From Nematostella vectensis (taxonomy: Eukaryota > Cnidaria > Anthozoa > Actiniaria > Edwardsiidae), in the NCBI RefSeq assembly GCF_932526225.1, contig NC_064041.1, forward strand, positions 12,324,451 to 12,388,450: a stretch of 64,000 bases of DNA, given 5' to 3'. Positions 55,875-64,000 of the stretch are shown here, in pieces. Each line of letters starts with the position of its first letter. The stretch's first letter is position 1. The notes beneath the pieces are model-generated. The model was not told where the DNA came from and ran no database searches. It worked only from the letters and a program-made list of their open reading frames with translations. Both the position numbers and the translations under genes were made by a program.

Positions 55875-56647
55875 TTTCTTTTTCATTTTTTTCTAAACTA
55901 TAAAGAAAAAGTTAGTGCAGGTTGATCATTGTCTAAGCTAAAGAAATGCCTCAGTTGTATGCGTTCTCAACTCGATCTATAGACAATTCAGGCATACTCA
56001 GCGACCGTATTGTAATCAAAATCGCGGTCGTAAACGTTCGCAAACGTTCAGCAGATTCAAGTAGAGTCATAATATTACAAGCGATCAGATCAGTGGATTG
56101 TGAAAGCCTGTAAGAGCGTTAGTACTCGCATAGGAAATGTCTCTCAATGCAGTAAAATACTATGAGAGAAAGTGCGCAGTATTATCGCATTGGTCGCGCG
56201 TTTACACCGCGAGTGAACACGAACATTACTCAGCTCACATCTCATACAAGCTGAGATGCCATTCATAGCGTAAAGCTTGTCCAAATAAATGCTTTTCGAG
56301 ATCATGTTTTCACTCACTAGAATAAAGCGCGAAGGTTGCAAAGCAGCGCGCGTATTCCACTGTTCTATTTTAGTGACGAAACAGTCGCACTGAACTTTCA
56401 TCGCCGGTTAGCAACAACTGATCAAAACACAGCTCACCTTCGCTCGTTTCATCGCAAAAACACCGCTAGAATGCAGACCAAACACGACTAAAGCCTCTGC
56501 CCACCATGACGGTAATGTGAGAGCAACTTGTTCGCTATTAGAAGTTAAAATTTTTACAATAGTTGACTGATTACAAGCGGTGTGAAGTCCGTGCTTCACG
56601 AGTCGCTCGTTGTGATTGTGTTGTGATTACACTTGATTCGTATTGTT

Positions 56648-56684
<37 letters not shown>

Positions 56685-56690
56685 ATTATA

Positions 56691-56722
<32 letters not shown>

Positions 56723-56813
56723 GGGGTCAACCCAATCGAAGTGCAATGAGAGGGCCTCACCCTGAGAGGACCGCCTTGGTGATCACGGTAAACCTCCCGC
56801 GTCAGGTAAGTAT
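56648..56813 (-). ncRNA. U1: U1 snRNA, copy 21
   Basis: Intact; ordinary flanks. Confidence 0.95.
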
Positions 56814-57011
56814 GAGTTTATTTGGCGTCCCTGTACACCGACTGTCCCCGGCTGATTTCATCCTCCATGTGGGAACGGTGCATCGCGGTGATTATGACCC
56901 GTCGTCTTAATGACGATCCTGTCTCTTATTGATCCCTCCCGCTATAGCTCGCATGAACAGCACGTAAATGATGCTCGAGGTGTTGCTTAAATGTGTCTTC
57001 CCGAAAGGGAA

Positions 57012-57199
57012 GGGGGCCGTACTCGGAGGTAGTGCAATACCGAGACAACCCGTGGCTGGGACGCAGCAAGCCGCTTATTCCACAGCCAGTTTCCAAAAAT
57101 CAGTTTAATATATGAGCTACTCAATGAGCAGCGTATCAGATATTAAGCTGATAAGAACAGATACTACACTTGATCTTAGCCAAAAGGCCGAGAAGCGAT
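57012..57199 (-). ncRNA. U2: U2 snRNA, intact copy 17
   Basis: Intact; C at nt 53. Confidence 0.95.
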
Positions 57200-57456
57200 G
57201 CAGAATATGGCTCGGACTACATGGAGCGTTTATCATTCTAGGCCTCCGCCATGTGGGTGACGGACTCGGTTTTAGGCCCTTCTGCCTCCTAAGATCACAT
57301 GTGATGATCAGTCATGAACGTAGTGCTATCACGTACGAGCAGTATTCGCTTGATACACCGTCTTTGCGAGTGCAATGAGACATTTTTACCGCGCTAGTGC
57401 GTGCGTACGTTCTCACCGCACCGCTATAAAAGTCTAAAATATCACCGAGATCTTTC

Positions 57457-57484
57457 GTCTACGGCCATACCATCGAGAAAACAC

Positions 57485-57515
<31 letters not shown>

Positions 57516-57575
57516 GATTGGGCGCGGTTAGTACTTGGATGGGTGACCGCCTGGGAATACCGCGTGCTGTAGGCA
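57457..57575 (+). rRNA. 5S ribosomal RNA, copy 22
   Basis: Full-length; last 5S in the window. The spacer variant at 57664 is shared with the unit at 46243. Confidence 0.97.
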
Positions 57576-58348
57576 TTTCTTTTTCATTTTTTTCTAAACT
57601 ATAAAGAAAAAGTTAGTGCAGGTTGATCATTGTCTAAGCTAAAGAAATGCCTCAGTTGTATGCATTCTCAACTCGATCTATAGACAATTCAGGCATACTC
57701 AGCGACCGTATTGTAATCAAAATCGCGGTCGTAAACGTTCGCAAACGTTCAGCAGATTCAAGTAGAGTCATAATATTACAAGCGATCAGATCAGTGGATT
57801 GTGAAAGCCTGTAAGAGCGTTAGTACTCGCATAGGAAATGTCTCTCAATGCAGTAAAATACTATGAGAGAAAGTGCGCAGTATTATCGCATTGGTCGCGC
57901 GTTTACACCGCGAGTGAACACGAACATTACTCAGCTCACATCTCATACAAGCTGAGATGCCATTCATAGCGTAAAGCTTGTCCAAATAAATGCTTTTCGA
58001 GATCATGTTTTCACTCACTAGAATAAAGCGCGAAGGTTGCAAAGCAGCGCGCGTATTCCACTGTTCTATTTTAGTGACGAAACAGTCGCACTGAACTTTC
58101 ATCGCCGGTTAGCAACAACTGATCAAAACACAGCTCACCTTCGCTCGTTTCATCGCAAAAACACCGCTAGAATGCAGACCAAACACGACTAAAGCCTCTG
58201 CCCACCATGACGGTAATGTGAGAGCAACTTGTTCGCTATTAGAAGTTAAAATTTTTACAATAGTTGACTGATTACAAGCGGTGTGAAGTCCGTGCTTCAC
58301 GAGTCGCTCGTTGTGATTGTGTTGTGATTACACTTGATTCGTATTGTT

Positions 58349-58385
<37 letters not shown>

Positions 58386-58391
58386 ATTATA

Positions 58392-58423
<32 letters not shown>

Positions 58424-58514
58424 GGGGTCAACCCAATCGAAGTGCAATGAGAGGGCCTCACCCTGAGAGGACCGCCTTGGTGATCACGGTAAACCTCCCG
58501 CGTCAGGTAAGTAT
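58349..58514 (-). ncRNA. U1: U1 snRNA, copy 22
   Basis: Intact; upstream U2 interrupted by retrotransposon copy 6. Confidence 0.95.
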
Positions 58515-58712
58515 GAGTTTATTTGGCGTCCCTGTACACCGACTGTCCCCGGCTGATTTCATCCTCCATGTGGGAACGGTGCATCGCGGTGATTATGACC
58601 CGTCGTCTTAATGACGATCCTGTCTCTTATTGATCCCTCCCGCTATAGCTCGCATGAACAGCACGTAAATGATGCTCGAGGTGTTGCTTGAATGTGTCTT
58701 CCCGAAAGGGAA

Positions 58713-58866
58713 GGGGGCCGTACTCGGAGGTAGTGCAATACCGAGACAACCCGTGGCTGGGACGCAGCAAGCCGCTTATTCCACAGCCAGTTTCCAAAAA
58801 TCAGTTTAATATATGAGCTACTCAATGAGCAGCGTATCAGATATTAAGCTGATAAGAACAGATACT
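58713..58866 (-). pseudogene. U2: U2 snRNA 3' fragment at retrotransposon copy 6
   Basis: Nt 35-188. The 5' part is beyond the window. The 3' flank has the TTGAATG variant (58690). Confidence 0.93.
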
Positions 58867-59373
58867 TTTTTTTTGTATTTGAATAGTTTATTTACAATAA
58901 ATCAAATCCATTATACAATCTTTAAATCCAGTTGAGGACTATATCTAATCTTGATTACAATGGTTGTTTTGACAATATCGATAATGTGTAGTTTTAGAGA
59001 AGAGAGGGATCCCGGGAGAAATCCGCCTCTCCGGCTCTTGCACGACAGAGGCGTTAATCCCCCCGGAAGCCTCGCTCCTCCCATTGTTCACGCGGTTTAT
59101 TTCACCGCTTATGGCATTATATATTTGGAGTTGTACATTGGATACATGTTGGCCTCCTCGCTGTTTCCACAGGTGGGAGGACAGTGAGGGGCGGAGGGGG
59201 TATTGATGTTTCTCCAGCCACCGTGCTTACAATTAAGTGGACAGTGGTGGAAAAGAGGGGGGTAGCCAGATCGCCATGCGCACAATTAAGTGGACAGCGA
59301 TAGGCAAGGGAAGGAGAAGTAATGCGATGGGGCCCGGGGCGAGTTGCCCTGGGTTGCCCGGTTTTATTGTGTG

Positions 59374-62300
59374 CTATACGAGGACAGAGAGGGCCTCGCC
59401 CCGCCAGCAGCAGAGGACATCATTGATGCCCCAGCGGCTATACGCGGCAAGAGGTCCGAGGACGGCCGCGTCCCTCTCTATCCTCTCTCTGATCTTATAT
59501 TTAGCTACACTGACTATTTCTGCTTGTCTCTTCTCGAATAGAGAAGTGTTCCTTGCAGTCCACAGACACCATAGTATGAGTTTAAAGATGTACACCACTA
59601 AGTTAGTTTTGCTCTTGTCACCCTTAGCTGTGGATAGTCCAAGAGTAAGGATGACAGTGTTAACATTACGGGTTAGGGGAGTAGCGTTAATCCGCTCAGC
59701 TATAGGAAATGCCCAGTCCCAAACCCGCGTCGCAAAGTCGCAAGATAAAAACACGTGCTTTAATGTCTCGGTCCTGCCACAGCGGTGGCATTTCGGCGAA
59801 AACGTGCAGTGCATGTGGCTGGTGAGGAAACTCGCTGTGCGAACCACGCGGTGGCGGATCTTCCACAGCAGGTCGCTCTCCCAATTCGTGCTCAGCCCGC
59901 CGTATGTGTTCCGCCAGACTGAGAACCAGGGAATCCCTGGCAGTCGCAGTCTGTCTTCCCACGTCTGTTGAGCTTTGCTTGGATTAGGGAGGAGTGCTAC
60001 AAACTCCGAGTAGATGTTTTTAACCTTCAGCGCTCGGAGGGGAGCGGAAGCTAGCCAAGGCTTGATCTCCGCCATGGCCTGGAGGAGATCGTCATAGACC
60101 CTGGGTCGTTTTCCAGGCGCCGCGACCGGGGCGGAATTGCCTTTCAGCCAATTCCACTCCTTACGGATACCGAGCTTGCGGCTAGTCCAATAGCGCGCTA
60201 GGTTTGCCCATGGAGCGTTATTGTCAGGGTTAGCCACTTGTGCAATCCATTTCAGCTGCAGGGATTTCACCTTTGACTGAATGTGGATGGCCGCCAGGCC
60301 TCCCTTTTCTCGCGGTTGCACGCACTTTTCTCTGCTAACCTGGGGGGTCTTACCAGACCAGACAAAATCCCAGACAAGTTTGTTCACCTTTGTGGCTACA
60401 GGAGGGGGCATTCTTAGCACACTGGCTGTGTACCAGAGTTTGCTCATCCCGAGTACATTGGTTATTAGAACTTTGCCCTTCAGGGATAGAGTCCGGCTGC
60501 GCCACAAGGTGAGGGTTTTTTCGAGTTTTTCTACGCGAGGTGCCCAGTTAAACTCGGTCAGGTCTCCAAACCCGTGCCAGATTCCAAGGATATGGAGCTT
60601 GTCTCTCTGCCACTTAATATCCACCGGAGTCTGGTCAGATCCTCGAGAGGAACCGATCCAGAGACCTTCGGATTTCGTGGCATTGAGCTTTGCTCCGGAA
60701 GCGCGTTCGTATGTACCAATTAGCGCGAAAGCCCTGCGTATAGAGTAAGAGTCTCGCAGCAGGAGGGTCGTGTCGTCGGCGTACTGAGTTGTTTTAACCG
60801 TCGCTTTTGACTGGGGAAGATGAAGACCAGTGACCTGAGGGTCTTTCCTGATCGCGTTCCCCAGAACCTCTGCACAAAGGCAGTAGAGCATGGGGCTAAG
60901 GGGGCAACCTTGGCGGACGCCGCGCTGTAGGGGGAAGAAGCTCGTGAGCCAGCCGTTATTACATACCGAGGCTTTACTGCCGTTGTACAGAGTCTTAATC
61001 CAGCGCCTAAAAACAGGCCCGAAATTCATTTTCTCGAGAACGCGATCGAGAAAATATCTGTCCACTCTATCAAAAGCTTTTTCCTGATCAAGTGCAATGA
61101 GGGCACCGGGAAGTCGTTTAGTTTCGGCATAGTCGAGAATATCCCTGATTAGGAAGTTGTTCTCGAAGATGCTTCGTCCCGGCACCCCGCATGTCTGATC
61201 AGGAGAAAGAACTGACGCGAGTACGGGTTTCAGCCTGTTTGCCAGTGCTTTTGCGCCAATCTTGTAATCTACGTTAAGTAGTGAGATTGGGCGCCAGTTC
61301 TTGAGGAGAAGCCTATCTCCCTTTTTAAAGAGCAACGAGAGTATGCTCCGCGTCTGGGATTCAGAGAGGTGGGTATGATCGTATCCACTATTTAAAGTAT
61401 CCACCAGATCACACCCTACTAAATCCCAGAAGCGGAGATAGAACTCGGCTGGGAGACCGTCGTCTCCGGGGGTCTTGTTCCTCTTCATCTGGGTGAGGGC
61501 CTCACGGCAATCAGCCTCAGATAAAGGGGATTCAAGTGAAGACCTCTCCTCCTCGGAAAGGCGAGCGTCCAGCCTAGAGAGCAAGGAATCCTGAGCCTCA
61601 GGGTCTGTTGTTTCAGCGGTGTAAAGCGTGGTGTAAAACTCGCGCACCGCAGCCAAGATGTCTGAGGTGTTTGAGGCTGTACGGCCGCTGGAGGTGTGAA
61701 GCTCGGTGATGCTGTGTTTGGTGCGATTGTTGCTCTCTAGGCCGAAGAAATACCGGGTGGGTTTTTCCCCTTCCTCAAGCCATTGTGCTCTAGAGCGGAC
61801 TTTAACCCCTTCTAGCACGCGGGTCTGTGCGTCTTCTAGCTCCTGCTTTATAGCACGGAGGCGAGAGACGTCAGCACCGCGCGTGTTTAGGCGTTGGTAT
61901 TCCCTCTCTAGGGCGGCAATGTGGTGTCGCTTTTCTTTGGAAAGACGCACCGACGCGGCTATCGCAAGACGCTTTAGGTGAAATTTTCCCAAATCCCACC
62001 AGACCCGGCGGTCTGGGAACTGGGGTCGTTTCTGCTGCCACGAGGGCCAGAAGGCGCGAACGCTTTTGCGAAAGTCCTCGTTCTGCAGGACCGAGACATT
62101 AAATTTCCATACACCTCGCCCTGCTGGCTCGATGTCGGGGATTGTGAGGCGCGCATGTACGGCTGCGTGGTCTGAGAAAGGGAATGGCCTGACAGTACAA
62201 GACCCCCCCTGCATGAAAGGTTCCGGGGCGTAGATACGATCGATCCGTGTTCCTACCCTGCGATCAGGCGTGATGTAAGTTACTGCCGTACCCGATGGTG

Positions 62301-62850
62301 AGTACGATCGATAGAGGTCTAAGACCCGGAACCGTTCAAGGAAGGTATGTAAAGCAGGGTATCCTAATGTACCGCTAAGCGCGCTACCCCCCCATTTATC
62401 TAGGGCTAAGTTACTTACACAATTAAAATCGCCTCCGATGATGGCGGGTACCCCCGGGTGAGAGAGCCGCCAAAGATTTCCGTAAAAGGCGACTCTCTCT
62501 GCCGGGAGATTCGGAGCATAAAGGTTGTTCAAAGAGAAGTGAGTTTTGTTAACCTCAATGAGGACGCTGAGGAACCTGCCCTCAGTATCCCGTTTGAGGC
62601 TCACAAACTTGAAATTAAAGGACGGCTTAAACAGCACTCCGACGCCACGCGCGTGAGGAGACCCACAGCTCCAATAAGCCGGTCCCCCCCACTCCTTTTC
62701 CCAATGCTGCTCTTCCGTGGCAGTTGAAATGTGGGTCTCCTGCACGAACGCAACATCGCAGTTCATGCTGCGAAGCGCACTAAAAACTTTTTCACGTTTA
62801 GGCGCCTCGTGGATGCCATTGACGTTAATCGTGCAAACCGAGAACGCCAT
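59374..62850 (-). CDS. ORF2 (APE endonuclease and reverse transcriptase), retrotransposon copy 6, open
   Basis: 1158 aa with all endonuclease and RT motifs, including YADD. DRVDRD reads DRVDRY, which is outside the catalytic Asp of motif A, and GIRKEW carries Lys as in copy 3. It is open throughout, so it could be functional if the D-to-Y change is tolerated. Confidence 0.93.
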   Translation of the reverse strand: MAFSVCTINVNGIHEAPKREKVFSALRSMNCDVAFVQETHISTATEEQHWEKEWGGPAYWSCGSPHARGVGVLFKPSFNFKFVSLKRDTEGRFLSVLIEVNKTHFSLNNLYAPNLPAERVAFYGNLWRLSHPGVPAIIGGDFNCVSNLALDKWGGSALSGTLGYPALHTFLERFRVLDLYRSYSPSGTAVTYITPDRRVGTRIDRIYAPEPFMQGGSCTVRPFPFSDHAAVHARLTIPDIEPAGRGVWKFNVSVLQNEDFRKSVRAFWPSWQQKRPQFPDRRVWWDLGKFHLKRLAIAASVRLSKEKRHHIAALEREYQRLNTRGADVSRLRAIKQELEDAQTRVLEGVKVRSRAQWLEEGEKPTRYFFGLESNNRTKHSITELHTSSGRTASNTSDILAAVREFYTTLYTAETTDPEAQDSLLSRLDARLSEEERSSLESPLSEADCREALTQMKRNKTPGDDGLPAEFYLRFWDLVGCDLVDTLNSGYDHTHLSESQTRSILSLLFKKGDRLLLKNWRPISLLNVDYKIGAKALANRLKPVLASVLSPDQTCGVPGRSIFENNFLIRDILDYAETKRLPGALIALDQEKAFDRVDRYFLDRVLEKMNFGPVFRRWIKTLYNGSKASVCNNGWLTSFFPLQRGVRQGCPLSPMLYCLCAEVLGNAIRKDPQVTGLHLPQSKATVKTTQYADDTTLLLRDSYSIRRAFALIGTYERASGAKLNATKSEGLWIGSSRGSDQTPVDIKWQRDKLHILGIWHGFGDLTEFNWAPRVEKLEKTLTLWRSRTLSLKGKVLITNVLGMSKLWYTASVLRMPPPVATKVNKLVWDFVWSGKTPQVSREKCVQPREKGGLAAIHIQSKVKSLQLKWIAQVANPDNNAPWANLARYWTSRKLGIRKEWNWLKGNSAPVAAPGKRPRVYDDLLQAMAEIKPWLASAPLRALKVKNIYSEFVALLPNPSKAQQTWEDRLRLPGIPWFSVWRNTYGGLSTNWESDLLWKIRHRVVRTASFLTSHMHCTFSPKCHRCGRTETLKHVFLSCDFATRVWDWAFPIAERINATPLTRNVNTVILTLGLSTAKGDKSKTNLVVYIFKLILWCLWTARNTSLFEKRQAEIVSVAKYKIRERIERDAAVLGPLAAYSRWGINDVLCCWRGEALSVLV

Positions 62851-62890
62851 TGTGAAACAAATATAGGTTAACATAACCATGAGGTTAAGA

Positions 62891-64000
62891 TTAATGATGC
62901 ACATCTTTACCCTCGTAGAGGTGTTGGAAATGTTGGCGGTAGAGCTTGTCAAACAGCTGTTTAGCACGCTGCTCCCCCTTCATGTTCTCCCATCGGGTGC
63001 GGAGTTCGCTCTGTGCTGCGTGTCCAGCGAGTCGCAGCTTTTGGTGCGTGTAATCACCGTGCTTGTGCTGGAGAAAGAGGGCGAGTGCGTCCAGTCGGGA
63101 GCTTGAGTCCACTCCAGCGATTCTGCGGGCGTCTGATTTGAGATCTTTTACGAAAGCCCGCTCGTTTTCAGCTCGACTTCCAGCTCGACTTTCCTTTCGC
63201 GGGGGAGAGTCCGTTAAGTGAAGACCGGGTGGTCTTTTCTCTCCGGTCTTCGGGGAGGGTTCCTCGGTGCCGGTCTTTGGGGAGGACTCTGTTGGTATAA
63301 GGGAATCCGCGGAGATTGTGTGCTCTTGCGCTGTTGCGGGGGCAGCTGCCTCGTCCTGGTCCTTTTCGCTGTCAGAGGCCGTCTCTGTCGGTAGCGGCAG
63401 ATCCGGCGATAGTGGTGGGAGTGTCTCCTCCTCCTGCGCGCACTGCATGCGCTCCTGTTCGGTGGTGAGTTCTTCTCGACGACGGCGATGAGGGCGTCGG
63501 CGCGGTTTGGTGCATTCTTTCACACCGTGGCCTATCTCTGAGCATCTTAGGCAACTCTGAGGTTGCCCAGTATATTTGAAGCTCAGAGAGGCTCCGTTTG
63601 TTGTTAGGCGGGCTGGCAGGTCACGGAGTAACTTGTCGTACAGGACAAGGCGGCATCCATTTTCGAAAGCAGCCAGGTCGGGCTCTTTGTGATGAAGCCG
63701 CGAAATAGAGTGTAGGTCTCCGTATCTGGTCATCAAGTCGCGGAAGGTGTCATCCGGGAACTCAACAGGCACAAATACGGAGACTGCCGTTCTGCGCACG
63801 GAGACTGGGGCGAGTTGGTAGTGGCGGCCGCCGACGTCGAGGCCTCGAGAGGCAGCGAGAACAGCTGACTGCTCGGTTTTGAAGGTGACCTCTAGGCCAG
63901 AGACCACCTGGGCGGTGCCGACAATGTCGGCGCTTTCTGTCCCCAGGAAGGCGCGCAGGACCTCCGCCGCAGAGACTGGTGTGCTGTCGTATCGCAGACG
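62891..64000 (-). CDS. ORF1, retrotransposon copy 6, partial
   Basis: The C-terminal ~370 residues are visible, with the knuckle, Arg-rich run and acidic region. The N-terminus is beyond the window and the frame is open to the edge. Confidence 0.88.
   Translation of the reverse strand, partial: RLRYDSTPVSAAEVLRAFLGTESADIVGTAQVVSGLEVTFKTEQSAVLAASRGLDVGGRHYQLAPVSVRRTAVSVFVPVEFPDDTFRDLMTRYGDLHSISRLHHKEPDLAAFENGCRLVLYDKLLRDLPARLTTNGASLSFKYTGQPQSCLRCSEIGHGVKECTKPRRRPHRRRREELTTEQERMQCAQEEETLPPLSPDLPLPTETASDSEKDQDEAAAPATAQEHTISADSLIPTESSPKTGTEEPSPKTGEKRPPGLHLTDSPPRKESRAGSRAENERAFVKDLKSDARRIAGVDSSSRLDALALFLQHKHGDYTHQKLRLAGHAAQSELRTRWENMKGEQRAKQLFDKLYRQHFQHLYEGKDVHH

Larger units (their letters stand above)
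53748..58866. repeat. Tandem U2-5S-U1 array, block 5 (three units)
   Basis: Three 1701-bp units between the 5'-truncated element and copy 6, with two intact U2 genes. The last unit shares private variants with the unit at 46243. Confidence 0.95.
58867..64000 (-). mobile_element. U2-specific Tx1-like non-LTR retrotransposon, copy 6, partial at window end
   Basis: 3' UTR, complete ORF2 and most of ORF1; the 5' end is outside the window. The target copy is at 58851-58866 and the oligo(A) is 8. ORF2 is open and has the D-to-Y change also seen in copy 1. ORF1 shares one variant with copy 1 (Ser in the DSEKDQ segment) and another with copies 3 and 4 (TESADIV), so it is mosaic. Confidence 0.93.

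Noticed and set aside
3795-58866. CRISPR array or bacterial operon
   Set aside because: Repeats are 1.7 kb gene units with eukaryotic snRNA genes; no short direct repeats with spacers.

Overview
This is animal (metazoan) nuclear DNA, almost entirely repetitive. It holds a tandem array of small structural RNA genes. Each roughly 1.7 kb unit carries a U2 snRNA gene (minus strand), a 5S rRNA gene (plus strand) and a U1 snRNA gene (minus strand). The array is interrupted by copies of one APE-type non-LTR retrotransposon, all inserted at the same nucleotide and in the same orientation inside U2. The U1 and U2 genes keep the core motifs of functional snRNAs (5' splice-site and branch-point recognition sequences, Sm sites, U1-70K/U1A-type and U2B''-type loops). 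The 5S sequence looks invertebrate-like (cnidarian, mollusc or similar), but I cannot name the species.

Layout: 1-3794 retrotransposon copy 1 (3' end outside the window); 3795-10585 four array units; 10586-16134 copy 2 (full length, both ORFs open); 16135-22941 four units; 22942-28476 copy 3; 28477-30193 one unit; 30194-35728 copy 4; 35729-52742 ten units; 52743-53747 copy 5 (5'-truncated); 53748-58866 three units; 58867-64000 copy 6 (5' end outside the window). In total I count 22 5S genes, 22 U1 genes, 17 intact U2 genes and 6 interrupted U2 loci.

The retrotransposon is about 5.54 kb. It encodes ORF1 (418-422 aa, CCHC zinc knuckle, Arg-rich segment) and ORF2 (1158 aa from the chosen Met: APE endonuclease, reverse transcriptase with a YADD box, C-terminal CCHC). 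It ends in a short oligo(A) and is flanked by a 16-bp duplication of U2 nucleotides 35-50. Architecture and target match the Tx1-like clade, in which U2-specific elements (Keshi) have been described. Because it is co-oriented with U2, each copy lies directly behind the U2 promoter and the first 50 nt of U2.

Within a unit, U2 and 5S are divergent across a 257-bp promoter region. 5S has a TATA box at about -30, an oligo(T) terminator and no visible copy variation. U1 and U2 share a CCATGTGGG block at about -50 to -60, the position of a proximal sequence element. The spacer between 5S and U1 (about 770 bp) has no recognisable gene.

Units and elements carry shared private variants showing that the locus evolves both by new retrotransposition (the 5'-truncated copy) and by unequal exchange. 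Copies 3 and 4 are near-identical, share a nonsense codon and sit in a 7252-bp tandem duplication. All short open frames inside the array units are treated as chance.
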